Assembly (NCBI GenBank): GCA_963210315.1 | Contig: OY723244.1 | Span: forward strand, 620,001-684,000 | DNA length: 64,000 bases | DNA from: Rhynchopus euleeides | Taxonomy: Eukaryota; Euglenozoa; Diplonemea; Diplonemida; Diplonemidae | Direction of reading: 5' to 3' | In this document: one piece after another, positions 48,256-59,876 of the stretch | Layout: each line of letters begins with the position of its first letter | Position numbering within the stretch: position 1 is the stretch's first letter | The notes under the pieces: generated by a model | The model's database searches: none | Seen by the model: the letters and a program-made list of their open reading frames with translations, nothing else | Told to the model about the DNA's origin: nothing | Made by a program: the position numbers and the translations under genes

Positions 48256-51200
48256 ATGTCCGGCTTGGTTACCTTCGCGGAAGCGTGCAAGCTGCAGGGT
48301 ATCCCAGACGAGACTACGGGGAAGGTCGCGGGTGCGCTTCTCCGCAACGCAGGATGGCCGAAACCCGTAACGAGCCGGACCTCAAACGGCGTGCAGAAGA
48401 TGTATTGCTTGGCAGATATCCGTCGGCCCAATCCCCTCTCCTCCGAAGAGGCAATCCGGCAGTTGACTGCTTCGTCCCCGGGCCGCTGCTTCCCCGACGA
48501 TGTCCTGATCGCTCCTCTGGGTGAGCCCGATGATCTCGCTGATCAGGCGGCGCTCCTCCCCCACCCCGAGGATGCGGATCCCGTCTCGCAGAGCGTGATC
48601 TCGGCGGTCACGCGGGGTCCTGCTGCTGCTGGCAACGACGAGCCTGATGAGCCTGAGGCGCCTCCGTCACCGACTCCCGTGCCGCCGAAACCTCTGCCTG
48701 CCGCGCTCCCACCGACGTCTCCGACGAGTCCCGCCGACGATGTCGACATTGGTTCTTCTGTGTGCAGTGACCCTGCCGACCTCGCCAGCCTCGATGACCT
48801 CGCCGACCTCGCCGACTCCGCCTGCCCCGTTGACTCCGCCTCCCACGCCAACACCGACTCCCCCGTTGCGACTGCGATGGACGCGTTGCGTGACGCTGTG
48901 GCTGCTGGTGAGGGGTGGTGCTGCATCAGCAGCGCCGAGTACCTGACTCTCCTGCGCTCCCTCTTGCCCGCAGGTGCGAAGGTGTCGGACACCGCCCTCT
49001 TCTCCCTGGTGAAGGAGAACGCCGACTGCATGTCTTCTGCTCTGCATCCTCACGAGAAGGGTAGTGATACCCGGGGGATGAAGAAGAAGTACTGCATCGG
49101 AAATGCAGTGCCGGGACGGCCGTGCAGCCTCCACTTCGTCGGACAGGGCACGCCTCCGCCGGCCCCCGTGGGGCGCCCCTCCAAGACCCTCCCCGAGCGG
49201 GTCTTGCAGGTCAAGGCTTTGCAGAAGGCCTTGCTGAGGGCGAAGGACCGCATTGCGCAGCTGACGGAGGAGTTGGCTGCTGCGCACGAGGTTCTCGGGC
49301 GCAAGGGGGACATTGTTCTTCGTGGGGTGACGGGCCGGAAGTCCTGCACCGAGCCCTACCCCATGAAGGTGCTGCGGGCGCTGTTGGAGTTGCGGATGGC
49401 TGGCATCGGTCAGGAGTCGTCGCGCAGGGTGCTGCGCGACATCATCAAGCTCCTGAGCGATGGGGTGGAGATGCCGATCCCCTCTCGCTGGACGCTCCGC
49501 GAATTCGAGATCCCGAGCGGAGCGGCTTCCTTCGCCGTCTTCTTGGAGGATGTCGCGAGGACGCAGACCGGCGGAGGGGGCCTAGGCAAAGACCGGCAGA
49601 AGGCCACCCTCTCCCTCGCCCACGATGCCACCTCCTCCTTGGGCCGGAGTAGTGTCTCGCTGCACGTTGTCACCGCCCACGTCGCTGCAGACGAGAATCG
49701 CGTACGCGGGGCCTGCGCCTCCGCCCTCCCCCTGAAGAACGGGAAGGCTGCAGGGAAGACCTCCAACCTGCAGGCGGTCCGCCGCATAGTCTCCGCCCAC
49801 AAGCTCCGTATTAGCAACGCCACCCTGAGCGACCATGCTAGCACGGAGGCGAAGGCGACCAGGGACGCGGGGGGCGCCATCGTCCACCTACGGTGCATGC
49901 ACCATAAGGTTGGAGGCGCACTGAAGTACGCAGTGCAGACGGCGGGGAAGGCCTTGATGATGTCTCATCGGGTCGACCCGGCAGCCAACGTTGCCAGCGT
50001 ACTTGCAGTCCTCGACCCGACAAACGGCCGGTCAACCGCCGGGGTCATTTTCGTGGATGCTGAGCTTGGGAAAGCACTTGACATGCGCTACCCCCGGGGC
50101 CTGGGGTTTGCCCGTGAGCGGGGGTCGAAGTGGCATGCCCGTCCTCAGCAGTGCTCCCGCCTCCTCAAGTTCTCCGCCTCCATCCTGGAGATGGTGAGAG
50201 AGGAGCGGTTCACCCCGACTGCGACAGAGATCCTCACTCTTCTGGGGACCCCCACCGTCGCCGCCTACTGTGCAGCCTGCCATTTCATTGGCAGCCTGTA
50301 CTTGAGGTTCCTCAACGACCTCAAGCCCAGGCGGTTGAACGAGGAGACGGGCCGCCTCGAGGTCAACTTCGAGGCGGGATGGGGTGTGCTGAGGCCGCTG
50401 CACCTCATCGCCCGCGACCTGAGCGCCGACTCCGCCGACAACGACTTCCCTGCCCTGCGGAAGCATTGGGGACAACCCCGCCACGGTGAGGAGGAGGTGG
50501 GGCGGGCTGAGGCGTTGGAGGTGGTGAAGGATCACCACGATGTATTTGCGGAGGTCTGGGTTCCCTGCATCCAGGGGTTTGCGAGCACATTGGCAAGGTT
50601 CATCGGCTACGATGAAGCTGCAATGGCGTCGGCATCACCCGAAGACCTCCCTTCGCTACCCTCCACACAAGACCTCGCAGAGTGTGTGGCTGGGAATGCA
50701 TCGTTCTTGGCGCAGAGGGCCCCCAACCTCTCTTCTGCTGCCTTGTCTGGGATTACCCAGAGCAAGGTGAACCGCTTCCTGTTGGGTTATGGCAACTGCA
50801 ACAACGCAAGGTATGCAGGCTCTTCAGCCTCCTTTTTTCTCCCCTCCCTTCGTTCTTTTTTTTTACATCGCAACAACATATGCTGGCAGAGTCAGAACCG
50901 ATAGATTTTTTTTATCTCATTCATTGTCATTCTCTCTTCCTCTCTTCTTCATGACTTTTCCAAGTCACGAAGAAGACTACTTCATTATCACCATTTCCTG
51001 TTTTCAGTGTGATTCGTCGTACAACCATTCCTTTCCATCGCCTTACAGGTACGGCCGTTTGCTGCGCCAGGCGAAGCGGGCGCGGAAGAAGACCCGTGGC
51101 GGGATGTACACCGAGGCCGCGGCGAACACCGCCACGGGGGCTTCTGCGGCTGCGCTGAAGGCCGTCAGCGGGGTGGCCCACCCTGACCTCGTCCGCCTCT

Positions 51201-54169
51201 GCGCCCTCCACGCCATCCCTGTCACGGCGATGAGCAAGGGAAAGGAGGTGGCGCGGCAGAAGGAGGCGCTGACACGCAGCTTTGCTGAGAAGCTGTGTGG
51301 CCCTGGCTCTGCGGATGCCCGTGTCTGGGTGGAGCGGCTGAAGTCCGTGAAGGAGGCAGTTGGCATCCTTCCGGTTCGTTCGAAACCGCTGTCCAGATTT
51401 TTGCGGAAGGCGGGGCTGAAGCCGTGGGGGTCCGACGCTGTCTCGTCTGCGTCGCACGACGTCCGTGTGCGCTTTGCCCTGACGCAGTGGGGGCGAATCC
51501 TCCCCATTCTGCGGGAGAAGGGGCAGCAGCTGCAGCCGAGGGAGCGGCTGGGCCGCCTCGACGCCCCCACCCTGTTCGCGTTGTTGGCCAAGGCGGGCCT
51601 GAAGGTGGAGGCTGGGGAGACGAAGCGCGACCTCTCCGCCCTCCTCCTGCGCAACTGGACGGAGCAGTTGAGTGGCCATGTCGAGGCCGTGGAGGAGACC
51701 CTTGGCTTGAAGGCCCGCACCTTCCCCGACACCATCTCGCCCTCCGTGGTAGATACAATCACGGAGCTCTACCGGAGAGTGAAGACTGCACCTGCTGCGT
51801 TGAAAGAGGAGAAGGGACAGGGTGAGGATGGCAAGGGTTGTGAGGATGGTGAGGAGGCTGTGGATGCTGTGGATGCTGTGGAGGAGGAGGAGGAGGAGGA
51901 AGAGGAGGTGGAGGTGGGTGATGAGGCTGATCCTGAGGCAAATGATGTTGGGGCGGCTAGGATCGCTCTCCTGAATGAGCATTGTTTTCCTCTCGGCCTC
52001 CACGCCTCTCCAGGTTGTGGGCGGCAGAAGGATGGTGTGTTGCATGCGTCGGAGTCCACGCACGAGGGGGGTTGGGCTTCCCTCAACTGGTTTTTGGGTG
52101 AGTGTGGCATCCAGTTTCTCACCTTCCGGGAGATGCAGGTTTTGCAACACGAGGTCAATCCAGAGAGCTTTCACTGGACCGGTAAGTTCACGCTGGCAAC
52201 GATGCAACGGGCCATCGAACAGCACACAAGTGGACTCCGGAACAATGGCTATCGGCTTCTGCCGGTAAGTAAAAAAAATACCTTTGTTGATGATCCTCAG
52301 TCTATTTCTTCCCCAGCCCTCTTTTTTTTTAACCGTCAAACTCTGCATTGGATGGTTGCCTTCCCCCTCAAAGACACCGTTGCCACATTGCAGAAGTTGA
52401 CTCCAGCCCAACTGCACGCCTATCCGCGCGAAACGCTTTATTGGGTGGTTCACGACACGGACACTGCCAAGCGCGCCATTGCCGCAGGGGATCTGGATCG
52501 GGAAAGCCATGCATATGAAGTTTTTAAACTTGTGCCGAAAGGTGTCCTCCCCACCACCAAGGCACAATTTTTTGGCACCCGACCCAGGCGCACATTCCCT
52601 GTGGCAGTGAAGTCGCGTTCTGTTGTTCGGAGCGGGCCCACAGTCCGGAAGAGAAAACGGTTTGGGGGGACTGAAGTCATTGACCTCTCCCAGGTGCCAG
52701 AGACCCCAAGAGACAAGAAGGGGCGCCTTGGACATGGGAGGTATGATACGGCTCAACTGAGTGACGAGTCATACATTCCAGCAACTTCCCAACGCCACCT
52801 CATCCCAGAGACCCTGCTGTATTTTTCGAAATACCACCATCTCCCCGTCACAGATACTGTGCAGGAAGGTGACGGCTTTTTTCTTTCCCTCCTCCGTTTC
52901 AACCGTTTTTCTGCGTACCAGTCAGTCCGCGCTCTGCGTGAGAGTGCCTTTGGTGACGCAACAAACATGAAACACGACCTGGAGGTGTACCTCATGAAAA
53001 TACACAAGGATACCCTTGCTTCTGTTTTTGAAGAGAAGGGGGAGAAGAACCTGCCCGTACATGAAAGGCACCAGTCTCTCGTTCACTGGCGCAAGAGTAT
53101 GTGCAAAGCGGCGGAAGATGAAAAGGTGACCCAACGTGGTGGTTCTTTTGCCCTGCATTTTTTTGTGAATGTGCACCAGATTCGCTTGAGAATTATTACT
53201 CAGAACAAGGAAGGTAAACCCAGGGTCAGGGAGTTACGGCCTCGCACATGGTGTGAGAAGGCAAAGAACTGGGAAGCAGGAAGTACGGCTTCTCTCCCTA
53301 CTATCTTCCTTTACCAGTACCGGCAGGATACCCAAACGAATTTTTACTCCCTCCACCTCCCCACTGAGCGTGACTTTTCCCGTGCTTCAAGTGTTTTTTA
53401 TAGAATTCAGAACATGGGTCCAAACGTGGAAAACGCACAAGAACAAATGGAGCAAGAGGATATGCGGAGGAAGGCGGTCCCCATGGCACTCCCCTGTCCC
53501 GGTCCACGGAGGCCCCACGTACCTGACAAGGGCATCGACAATCCCGCGTCTCGTCATGATACCCTCACGCAACGTCTTCTCTTGTTTTCCCTGAGCACAG
53601 TCAATGTGCCTGGTGATGGGAATTGCCTGTTTCATGCTTTTCATGAATGTCTCACAGGCAACCCACGTGGGGGCGCTTCCCTTCGCGAAGAAGCCGTCAA
53701 TTTTGTGACTGCAATGGCGGCTTCTCTTTCATGCAGAGAGGTGCAACCGGAAGTGGAGGCGGTGAGAATGTGGGGAAATCTCCCGTACCATCCCTGCCAA
53801 CCCCTTGACGACGGTAGTGAGCCATACGTGCTTACCCGTTTAAGAACGAGAAGGTATGCAGAGGATGACGAAATTTCTGTTCTTTCCACAATGAAGAATG
53901 TCTTGATCACAGTCGTCACGAACATGATTTATCCTGGTAATCATGATGACTTTGCTTCAGGATTTAACAGTTATGTCCCCCTTTCTTACAACTTCACCTC
54001 CATTGACACCACCCTCCAGGATTTTCCTCCAGACAGACGTGTGACCCTGGCTAACCTGGGTCAGGCTGGGGTTGGGGATCATTTCATGTGGATCAAAGGG
54101 ACACAGGCCAACTTGGAAGCCACACATCGCAAGGGTTTGCGTTCTGTTTCAACAAGAGCTGGGACCTGA
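48256..54169 (+). CDS. Two-exon 1891-residue protein: transposase-like region plus OTU protease
   Basis: The coding sequence is 48256-50810 joined to 51049-54169. Residues 1-60 and 215-290 have similar small modules ending K-x-Y-C. A coiled coil follows (315-350). Residues 450-690 resemble RNase H-fold transposases: H-D-A-T-S with Asp457, S-D-H-A-S-T with Asp526, and a C-M-H-H motif. Exon 2 has SAP-like helices (about 1026-1056), an acidic run near 1133, a Josephin-like stretch (about 1180-1300) and an OTU domain with D-G-N-C-L-F, Cys1711 and His1863 (D-H-F-M-W-I). OTU proteases remove ubiquitin and are known passengers of some eukaryotic DNA transposons. The OTU call is firm, the transposase call is inference. 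No terminal repeats were found. Confidence 0.72.
50811..51048 (+). other. Spliceosomal intron, 238 bp
   Basis: The donor is CAAG/GTATGC and the acceptor CCTTACAG/GTACGG, with a pyrimidine-rich interior. Splicing joins phase 2 ends to give N-A-R-Y-G-R-L-L and links two frames that each end or begin inside the intron. An alternative acceptor TTTTCAG at 51007 would break the frame. Confidence 0.8.
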
Positions 54170-54876
54170 CACAGGCCAATCAAGGGGTTGCCCCCCCCCC
54201 CCCCCCCCACTCCTGGTGTAGTGGTAGTGACTACAAAAAGGACTAACATTGCAAGAAGGTGCTGGGAGGCTTGCTTTTCCATTCACTCTCGACGATCAAA
54301 CCCCCCCCCCCCCCCACTTCACTTTTCCATTCACTCTCGACAATCAAGCCCCCACTTCTTGACTGCCCCCCCCCCCCATGTTACTTTCAACAAACTTTGC
54401 CCATCCTTCAATCTTCCATTCGATCAGTTTGGCTTTTTCCAAAGCCTCGTTTTCCTTTTATTTCAATAGTCCACACCTAAACGGCGTACGCCTTGGCAAG
54501 CGTTTGAAAGGACAGCCTTGGGATTGCAGCTCACTGGAATCGCTGAAGGAAGCCCCCCGCCCCCCCCCCCCCCCCGCCCCCACCCCCACCCACTCTCCCT
54601 TTCACAAGTCACGATACATTCCCACACCATACTGTTCCATGTGCACTCCATCCAACAGGACCGCCACACGTGTTAAACCCCATTCCCTGTTCCCAAGGCA
54701 GGGCAACCTTTATGGTTGAGTGGTGAGGGGCACAAAGAGACAATAGGTTTTAATGCAGATGCGGACATGTTGGAAAGAGCTCCCCCACCCCCCAACACAC
54801 CATTCTTGTGCTCCGCTCCCTTCTACTTCTATTTCACTACCCCCCCCCCCCCCAACACACACAGGCACGGGCCAGG
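54170..54876. other. Gene-free, C-homopolymer-rich downstream region
   Basis: Runs of 14-18 C occur at 54192, 54301, 54366, 54560 and 54841. CATTCACTCTCGACRATCAA is repeated at 54281 and 54330. The segment 54669-54735 (GTTAAACCCCATTCCCTG through GAGTGGTGAGGGGCACAA) recurs at 56353-56430. Confidence 0.6.
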
Positions 54877-55140
54877 ACCCGTGCAGGGTTAACCCGCCTA
54901 ACAATTAGTAAAGAGTGATCACCAGTGACAACACCCGTGCAGGGTTACCCACTTGACAATTAACAAAGAGGGCTCAACACCCGTGCAGGGTTAACCCGCC
55001 TAACAATTAGTAAAGAGCGATCAACAGTGACAACACCCGTGCAGGGTTTACCCGCCTAACAGTTAATAAAGAGTGATCAACGGTGACAACACCCGTGCAG
55101 GGTTACCTACCTGACAATTAATAAAGGAGGGATCAACACA
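54877..55140. repeat. 40/55-bp tandem repeat (ACCCGTGCAGGGTT)
   Basis: Five units start with ACCCGTGCAGGGTTA and continue CCTAACAATTARTAAAGAG and GATCAACAGTGACA. One unit is shortened to 40 bases. CCCGTGCAGGG is nearly palindromic. Confidence 0.82.
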
Positions 55141-55315
55141 TGATGAGGCACGGGAGGGTGGCAAAAGGCCCCCAGACCCCAGAAATCACCGAAAAATGAC
55201 ATTCTCGATGTGCGGTGGGTCTGGTTTCTAGGTTTTTCGGGAGAAAATTGGCCAAAATAATTTTGGAGACAAAATTTTGTTAGGGATTTCCGTTTGCTAT
55301 GCCTCCTCTACCCCC

Positions 55316-56083
55316 GGAAAAAAATTTGGGGTTTTTTGGCCTATTTTTGGCCATTTTCCGCTGCATTTGTTTGATTTTGGGTCGGGAAAGGTATGGCCAG
55401 GAAGTGGGAAAAATTGAGGAAAAAGTCGGAAATTTTCAGGTTTGCCCATATAAACCATGGGTCACAGATTCCGATTTTTGGGTCAGACTCCAAGTTTGAC
55501 ACAAGGGAAAATAGGCAAAAATTTTCACCTATTTTTGGTCACCTAAGGGGGGGGGCTTCGCTCCGGGTCACTGACCCAAGCTGACCCAGATTGACCCGGA
55601 GCGAAGCCCCCCATTTTCCTAAGGTGAAAAACCCCAGGGTGACCCAAATTGACCCAAGTTGACCCAAATTGACCCGGAGCGAAGACCCCCATGTTCGTTC
55701 CCATAGGAAAAAATTTGGGGGTTTTTGGCCTATTTTTGGCCATTTTCCGCTGCATTTGTTTGATTTTGGGTCGGGAAAGGTATGGCCAGGAAGTGGGAAA
55801 AATTGAGGAAAAAGTCGGAAATTTTCAGGTTTGCCCATATAAACCATGGGTCACAGATTCCGATTTTTGGGTCAGACTCCAAGTTTGACACAAGGGAAAA
55901 TAGGCAAAAATTTTCACCTATTTTTGGTCACCTAAGGGGGGGGGCTTCGCTCCGGGTCACTGACCCAAGCTGACCCAGATTGACCCGGAGCGAAGCCCCC
56001 CATTTTCCTAAGGTGAAAAACCCCAGGGTGACCCAAATTGACCCAAGTTGACCCAAATTGACCCGGAGCGAAGACCCCCATGT
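55316..56083. repeat. ~390-bp direct tandem duplication with hairpins
   Basis: Units 55316-55694 and 55706-56083 are almost identical. Each contains a hairpin GGGGGGCTTCGCTCCGGGTC versus its inverse, followed by GACCCAAATT repeats and GGAGCGAAGACCCCCATGT. No coding content. Confidence 0.88.
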
Positions 56084-56225
56084 ATAATACTTGCATGTCA
56101 ACTATTATACATGTATTTTTACTTGATATACATGTATTTTACATGTATATTTCAGGCATTTACATGTATTTTACATGTATAATACATGTATATACTTGTA
56201 GTTATACATGTAAAATTTACAAGAT
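56084..56225. repeat. TACATGTA palindrome-rich AT tract
   Basis: At least ten TACATGTA or TATACATG units lie in 140 bases, so the DNA is strongly self-complementary and AT-rich. Confidence 0.8.
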
Positions 56226-56769
56226 CCCACCGTGATCCTCATGCTATCACATCCCCACACATCCACATGTGCTGTCAACCCGCGCCACACATTTGCAATC
56301 ACCCACACCCCCCTCAGATCACACCGCCACTACAAAAGAATGCGCCAAGCCGTGTTAAACCCCATTCTCTGCTCCCAAGGTAGGGCAGCCGTCATGGTGA
56401 CATGACGGCTGAGTGGTGAGGGGCACAACAGAAAAATATCAACCCCTCCCCTCCATGTGTGATGATTGTATGACCAGCAGATGCAGAAAAATGTATTTTT
56501 TGGCATTGTCGGAGTGTGTGCGGGGTCCAGGAGGCTGTTTTTTTAAGCACATGCATGAATGCGTAAAAGTGTAGGAGTGCTTCCGACGACCTGCTTCTTT
56601 TCAGTGTGTCTTGCTATTTCGTGTTCACATGTGCTCCACACCCACATCAAATCAGCAGGCTAGGGTGGTGGAAGCGTCAACGCATCATTAAGGAAGAAGG
56701 AAGCACGGTCGCTACGCTTTTTGAGCCGAATTGACCAAAATAGTTTCCGTCACACTTTTTTTGTGAGGG
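56226..56769. other. Intergenic sequence upstream of the kinase-fold gene
   Basis: Apart from the repeated GTTAAACCCCATTCTCTG block (56353-56430) with a TCATGGTGACATGA hairpin, nothing is recognised. No TATA-like or initiator element can be assigned with confidence. Confidence 0.4.
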
Positions 56770-57819
56770 ATGGCTGGAGGTAGGCCTCCTCTAGCCTCTA
56801 AACTTCCTCACCCACACCACCCCCTCCCCCAACATCCAGGATCCCAGATGGGCGGGGGATTGATCGCCGCTGCTCTGAAGGGTGTTCTGGGTCGGATATC
56901 AGCACGGAGGAAGAGGGACGGGACTGGCGCCGGCACGGTAGGCTCCGCGAAGAAGGGCGCATCACATCCCCAGAAGGCTGACCTCGGCGCGACTGTCCGG
57001 GATGTCGTTGCGAACCGTCCCGAGGTGCAGTTCCTCCACGCATTCTCTGGAGGCACATGCGATGCTGCAAAGGTTTGCATCGGCGGGAGGCCTATGGTAA
57101 TGAAGTTGCGCCGCACACCACAGCAGAGCGCAGCTGAGGTTGCCGTAACATCCCTTTATCGGGCTCTCGGCGCACCGATGCCCATCGCCTATTCTGAGGT
57201 CTTCACGACACGTCGTGGAACCACGCTTGGCGTCGTGGTGCAGGATTTTATCGAAGGGCCTTCTCTGCTGCACCTCCTGCAGCAGCAGTCGCAGGGCGAC
57301 TCCAGCGCAGCTGCTGCCATTGCCACCGCCTCCGAGGCCCTCTGCAGCGGATTCCTCCTCGACTGCCTGTTTGCGAACTGGGATGTGATTGGGGGCAGAG
57401 GTGGCGACAACATCATTCTGTGCACCCCAGAGGGCGGCGGCGAGCTGCAGCCGTACCGCATCGACAATGCAGGCGTCATGGGGTTCCGAGCACAGGGGGG
57501 CCAGAAGCACCACGACGCGTGGCGGGTCGGCGGGGCTGTCACCGAGGTGCATACGATGCGGGATCCCCTCGTGGGGAACTGCTGCTCCGACATCTTCATC
57601 GGGGTGCAGGGTGATGCGCTTGTCGGCCAGTTTGCAGAACTCTCCTCCTCGCTGCACCCTGCGCTGGTCGCAGCGGGCAGCGCACCGAGTCAGGCTGTCG
57701 CCCCCCTCGAGCCTCCAGTGTCTATCGAGGACTGCACCCTCCTCCTGGAACCCGAGGATAGGCTGGTGCTTCTCGATAGGCTCGAGTCGATGCAGCTGGC
57801 TGTCCTGAGCTGCGGGTGA
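56770..57819 (+). CDS. Kinase-fold (PI3/4-kinase or HipA-like) protein
   Basis: A 349-residue single-exon frame is read from ATG 56770. A second in-frame ATG at 56848 starts M-G-G-G-L, a possible myristoylation context. After a basic linker, features of a small-molecule/protein kinase fold appear: a V-M-K-L-R-R lysine (Lys112), Glu123, a hinge near V-V-Q-D-F-I-E-G (156-163), a catalytic L-D-C-L-F-A-N-W-D region (197-205), D-N-I-I-L (213-217) and a metal-binding R-I-D-N-A-G (230-235). Position and spacing suit the PI3/PI4-kinase and HipA-like superfamily. Substrate is unknown. Codon use resembles the neighbouring WD40 genes. Confidence 0.6.
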   Translation: MAGGRPPLASKLPHPHHPLPQHPGSQMGGGLIAAALKGVLGRISARRKRDGTGAGTVGSAKKGASHPQKADLGATVRDVVANRPEVQFLHAFSGGTCDAAKVCIGGRPMVMKLRRTPQQSAAEVAVTSLYRALGAPMPIAYSEVFTTRRGTTLGVVVQDFIEGPSLLHLLQQQSQGDSSAAAAIATASEALCSGFLLDCLFANWDVIGGRGGDNIILCTPEGGGELQPYRIDNAGVMGFRAQGGQKHHDAWRVGGAVTEVHTMRDPLVGNCCSDIFIGVQGDALVGQFAELSSSLHPALVAAGSAPSQAVAPLEPPVSIEDCTLLLEPEDRLVLLDRLESMQLAVLSCG

Positions 57820-58560
57820 CCCCGGGTGGTGGTGGTGGCGGTGGCGGGGATCGGGGTGTGGGGGAGTGTGGGGTGTGTGATGGCCACGTTCTGTGTGTGT
57901 GGGGGGGGGGGAGATCCTGCGCGGATCGTAGCCCACCCCTGTGGGTGTGTGGGTGTGGGAACCGCGTCCCAAGTGAGGGATGCCCCTGTGAGGAAACACT
58001 GCCCCGCTCCTCCCACCCCGCTCATCTGCGTCATAGCGGAGGCCCCACTCGGGTTAGCGTGTGGGGCCAGTGTGAGGTGTTGCTCTTCGCTCAGCTGAAT
58101 GCGTCTCAAAGGGGAGGGACCGTCGTTCTTTTCGTGTTGCAAAAAAAATTTAAACGCTGTGCGCGTGCCATGAGTTAGTGTGTTCCTGCCCTCTGAGTGG
58201 GCAGGCCCCCCTCCCCGAGTGGCTTCAGGATTTTTTTTGCAGCCCTATGCAATGAAGGAGGAAAATGGAGCACAGAGAACGCAGGCCCGATACGAGTTTA
58301 CGGCACGCGTAGTGCCGTAGCTGCAGAGCCACATCTCACCTCATCACAGGTCGAGGTGTGTGCGTTTCACCACAACCTCTCCCCCCGCCTTCCCCCGTGT
58401 TCAGTGCCTTGCGTCGATAGTGTTTCCATTTTTGCTTTGTGGCGCACCTTTAGCTGCCGTGCCGAATATGACCAGCCCAGGTCACTCCTGAAGGTGAGGT
58501 CAATGCCATGACATAATCGCGCACGTCGGAGCAAAGTCCCCATCGTGGGCCCTTCACTCT
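57820..58560. other. Intergenic, no gene recognised
   Basis: GT-rich near 57825-57960, then ordinary sequence. GGCACGCGTAGTGCC-like palindrome at about 58302-58316 is short. Frames on both strands lack motifs. Confidence 0.4.
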
Positions 58561-58905
58561 GTGCCAAAGTGTGCCAGGTGTGCAGCCCATATTGTGAGGC
58601 GGCCCGCTTTGCTGCACTTTAGAGCGAAGGCCCCCTCTGTGTGTGTGGCAGTGTTGAGATCAGTTCAAGCGTTGAATTGAAGGCAAGGCGGGTCTTCGCC
58701 CTGTGCCAAAGTGTGCCAGGTGTGCAGCCCATATTGTGAGGCGGCCCACTTTGCTGCACTTTAGAGCGAAGTCCCCCTCTGTGTGTGTGGCAGTGTTGAG
58801 ATCAGTTCAAGCGTTGAATTGAAGGCAAAGCGGGTCTTCGCCCTGTGCCAAAGTGTGTCAGGTGTGCAGCCTATATTGTGAGCCGGCTCACTTTGCTGCA
58901 CTCCA
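58561..58905. repeat. 142-bp tandem repeat, about 2.4 units
   Basis: GTGCCAAAGTGTGCCAGGTG recurs at 58561, 58703 and 58845. Each unit includes TTGTGAGGCGGCCC, GAGCGAAG(G/T)CCCCCTCTG and GATCAGTTCAAGCG. Confidence 0.88.
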
Positions 58906-59876
58906 GAGCAACGTCCTCCTGGCTAGCAGAGTCTTCCTTTGTCCACGGTTTCGGCCAGAGTCGGGGGGGAGGGGATGGGGGGGGCAGGACAAGGTAACCT
59001 AGCTTGGGGAATTCTGAAGGGGGAGCCGGATGCACCACGCGAGCGGGTGGCTGTGTGGATGGCTGCGCCCTGGTTGGGGCGCTCCATCCCAAACAAGTTG
59101 AAGGCCAGAGTTGGGGGGGGTAGGGTAGGGTGGGGTTAGTAGGGTGCCCGACAAGTCGAATCCAATTTGTCGGAACGCAGTCCGGCTCTCTCTGTGCTGC
59201 CACACCCAGATGTCAAACTTGCAGGTTCCCGTTGCTAATGCCCTCGAGTGGAGGAATCATTGCTTGGGGGTGTTGATGGTGGATGGCGGAGGTGGCTGGG
59301 TGAAAAATAATCAATCGACTCTCCCTCCGCAATAACACCCAGACACCCCACACCCCTCATTCGCCTCTCCCTCCTCCCTTTCGAGTGAAGGGAGATCGTC
59401 CTTGTGCTTCCTTCCACTTCTGTTTCATTATCCCCCCACCCCCAATCACTCGCCTCCCCGCGCTACATCTGACCAGAAAGGCGTGTCTCCGCCCCGTGCC
59501 ACACTGTGTGTCAAACTGTGCCGCTTGGCAACCACTGTTGTGCTGTCACAACCAGTGTTGTGAGGCGGGCCGCTTGTTCTCACTTTCCTGCACTTCTGAA
59601 CGAATGTCCCCCAGAGGGGCCAGCCGCCACCTAGCCCCTCCTGCCCGCCTAGCCTTCACAAGCCTCTCGAGAGCTGTGTCGCGTCCGCCCTCGCTTCGTG
59701 CGTTGACACTGAAGATGACATGTCCGTCGAGATGCTCGGTGCCCCCCCCCCACCCCACCCCACCCCACCCTCACGAAGCGCCCTTTGTTCTGCCGACACA
59801 CCACACGCATGCATACCCACAGCACAGGCAAGGCTAACGACGCACACGACCTCCCACACAGCCTCCTCCCAGAATC
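58906..59876. other. Intergenic, no gene recognised
   Basis: Mixed sequence with GGGGGG and CCCCACCCC runs. A weak echo of the 142-bp repeat (GTGCCACACTGTG, GTTGTGAGGCGGGCC) is at 59495-59575. Nothing else is supported. Confidence 0.4.

Noticed and set aside
59385-59837. 150-codon plus-strand frame
   Set aside because: Proline/histidine-rich with C-run bias and no motif. Frames of equal length exist on the other strand.
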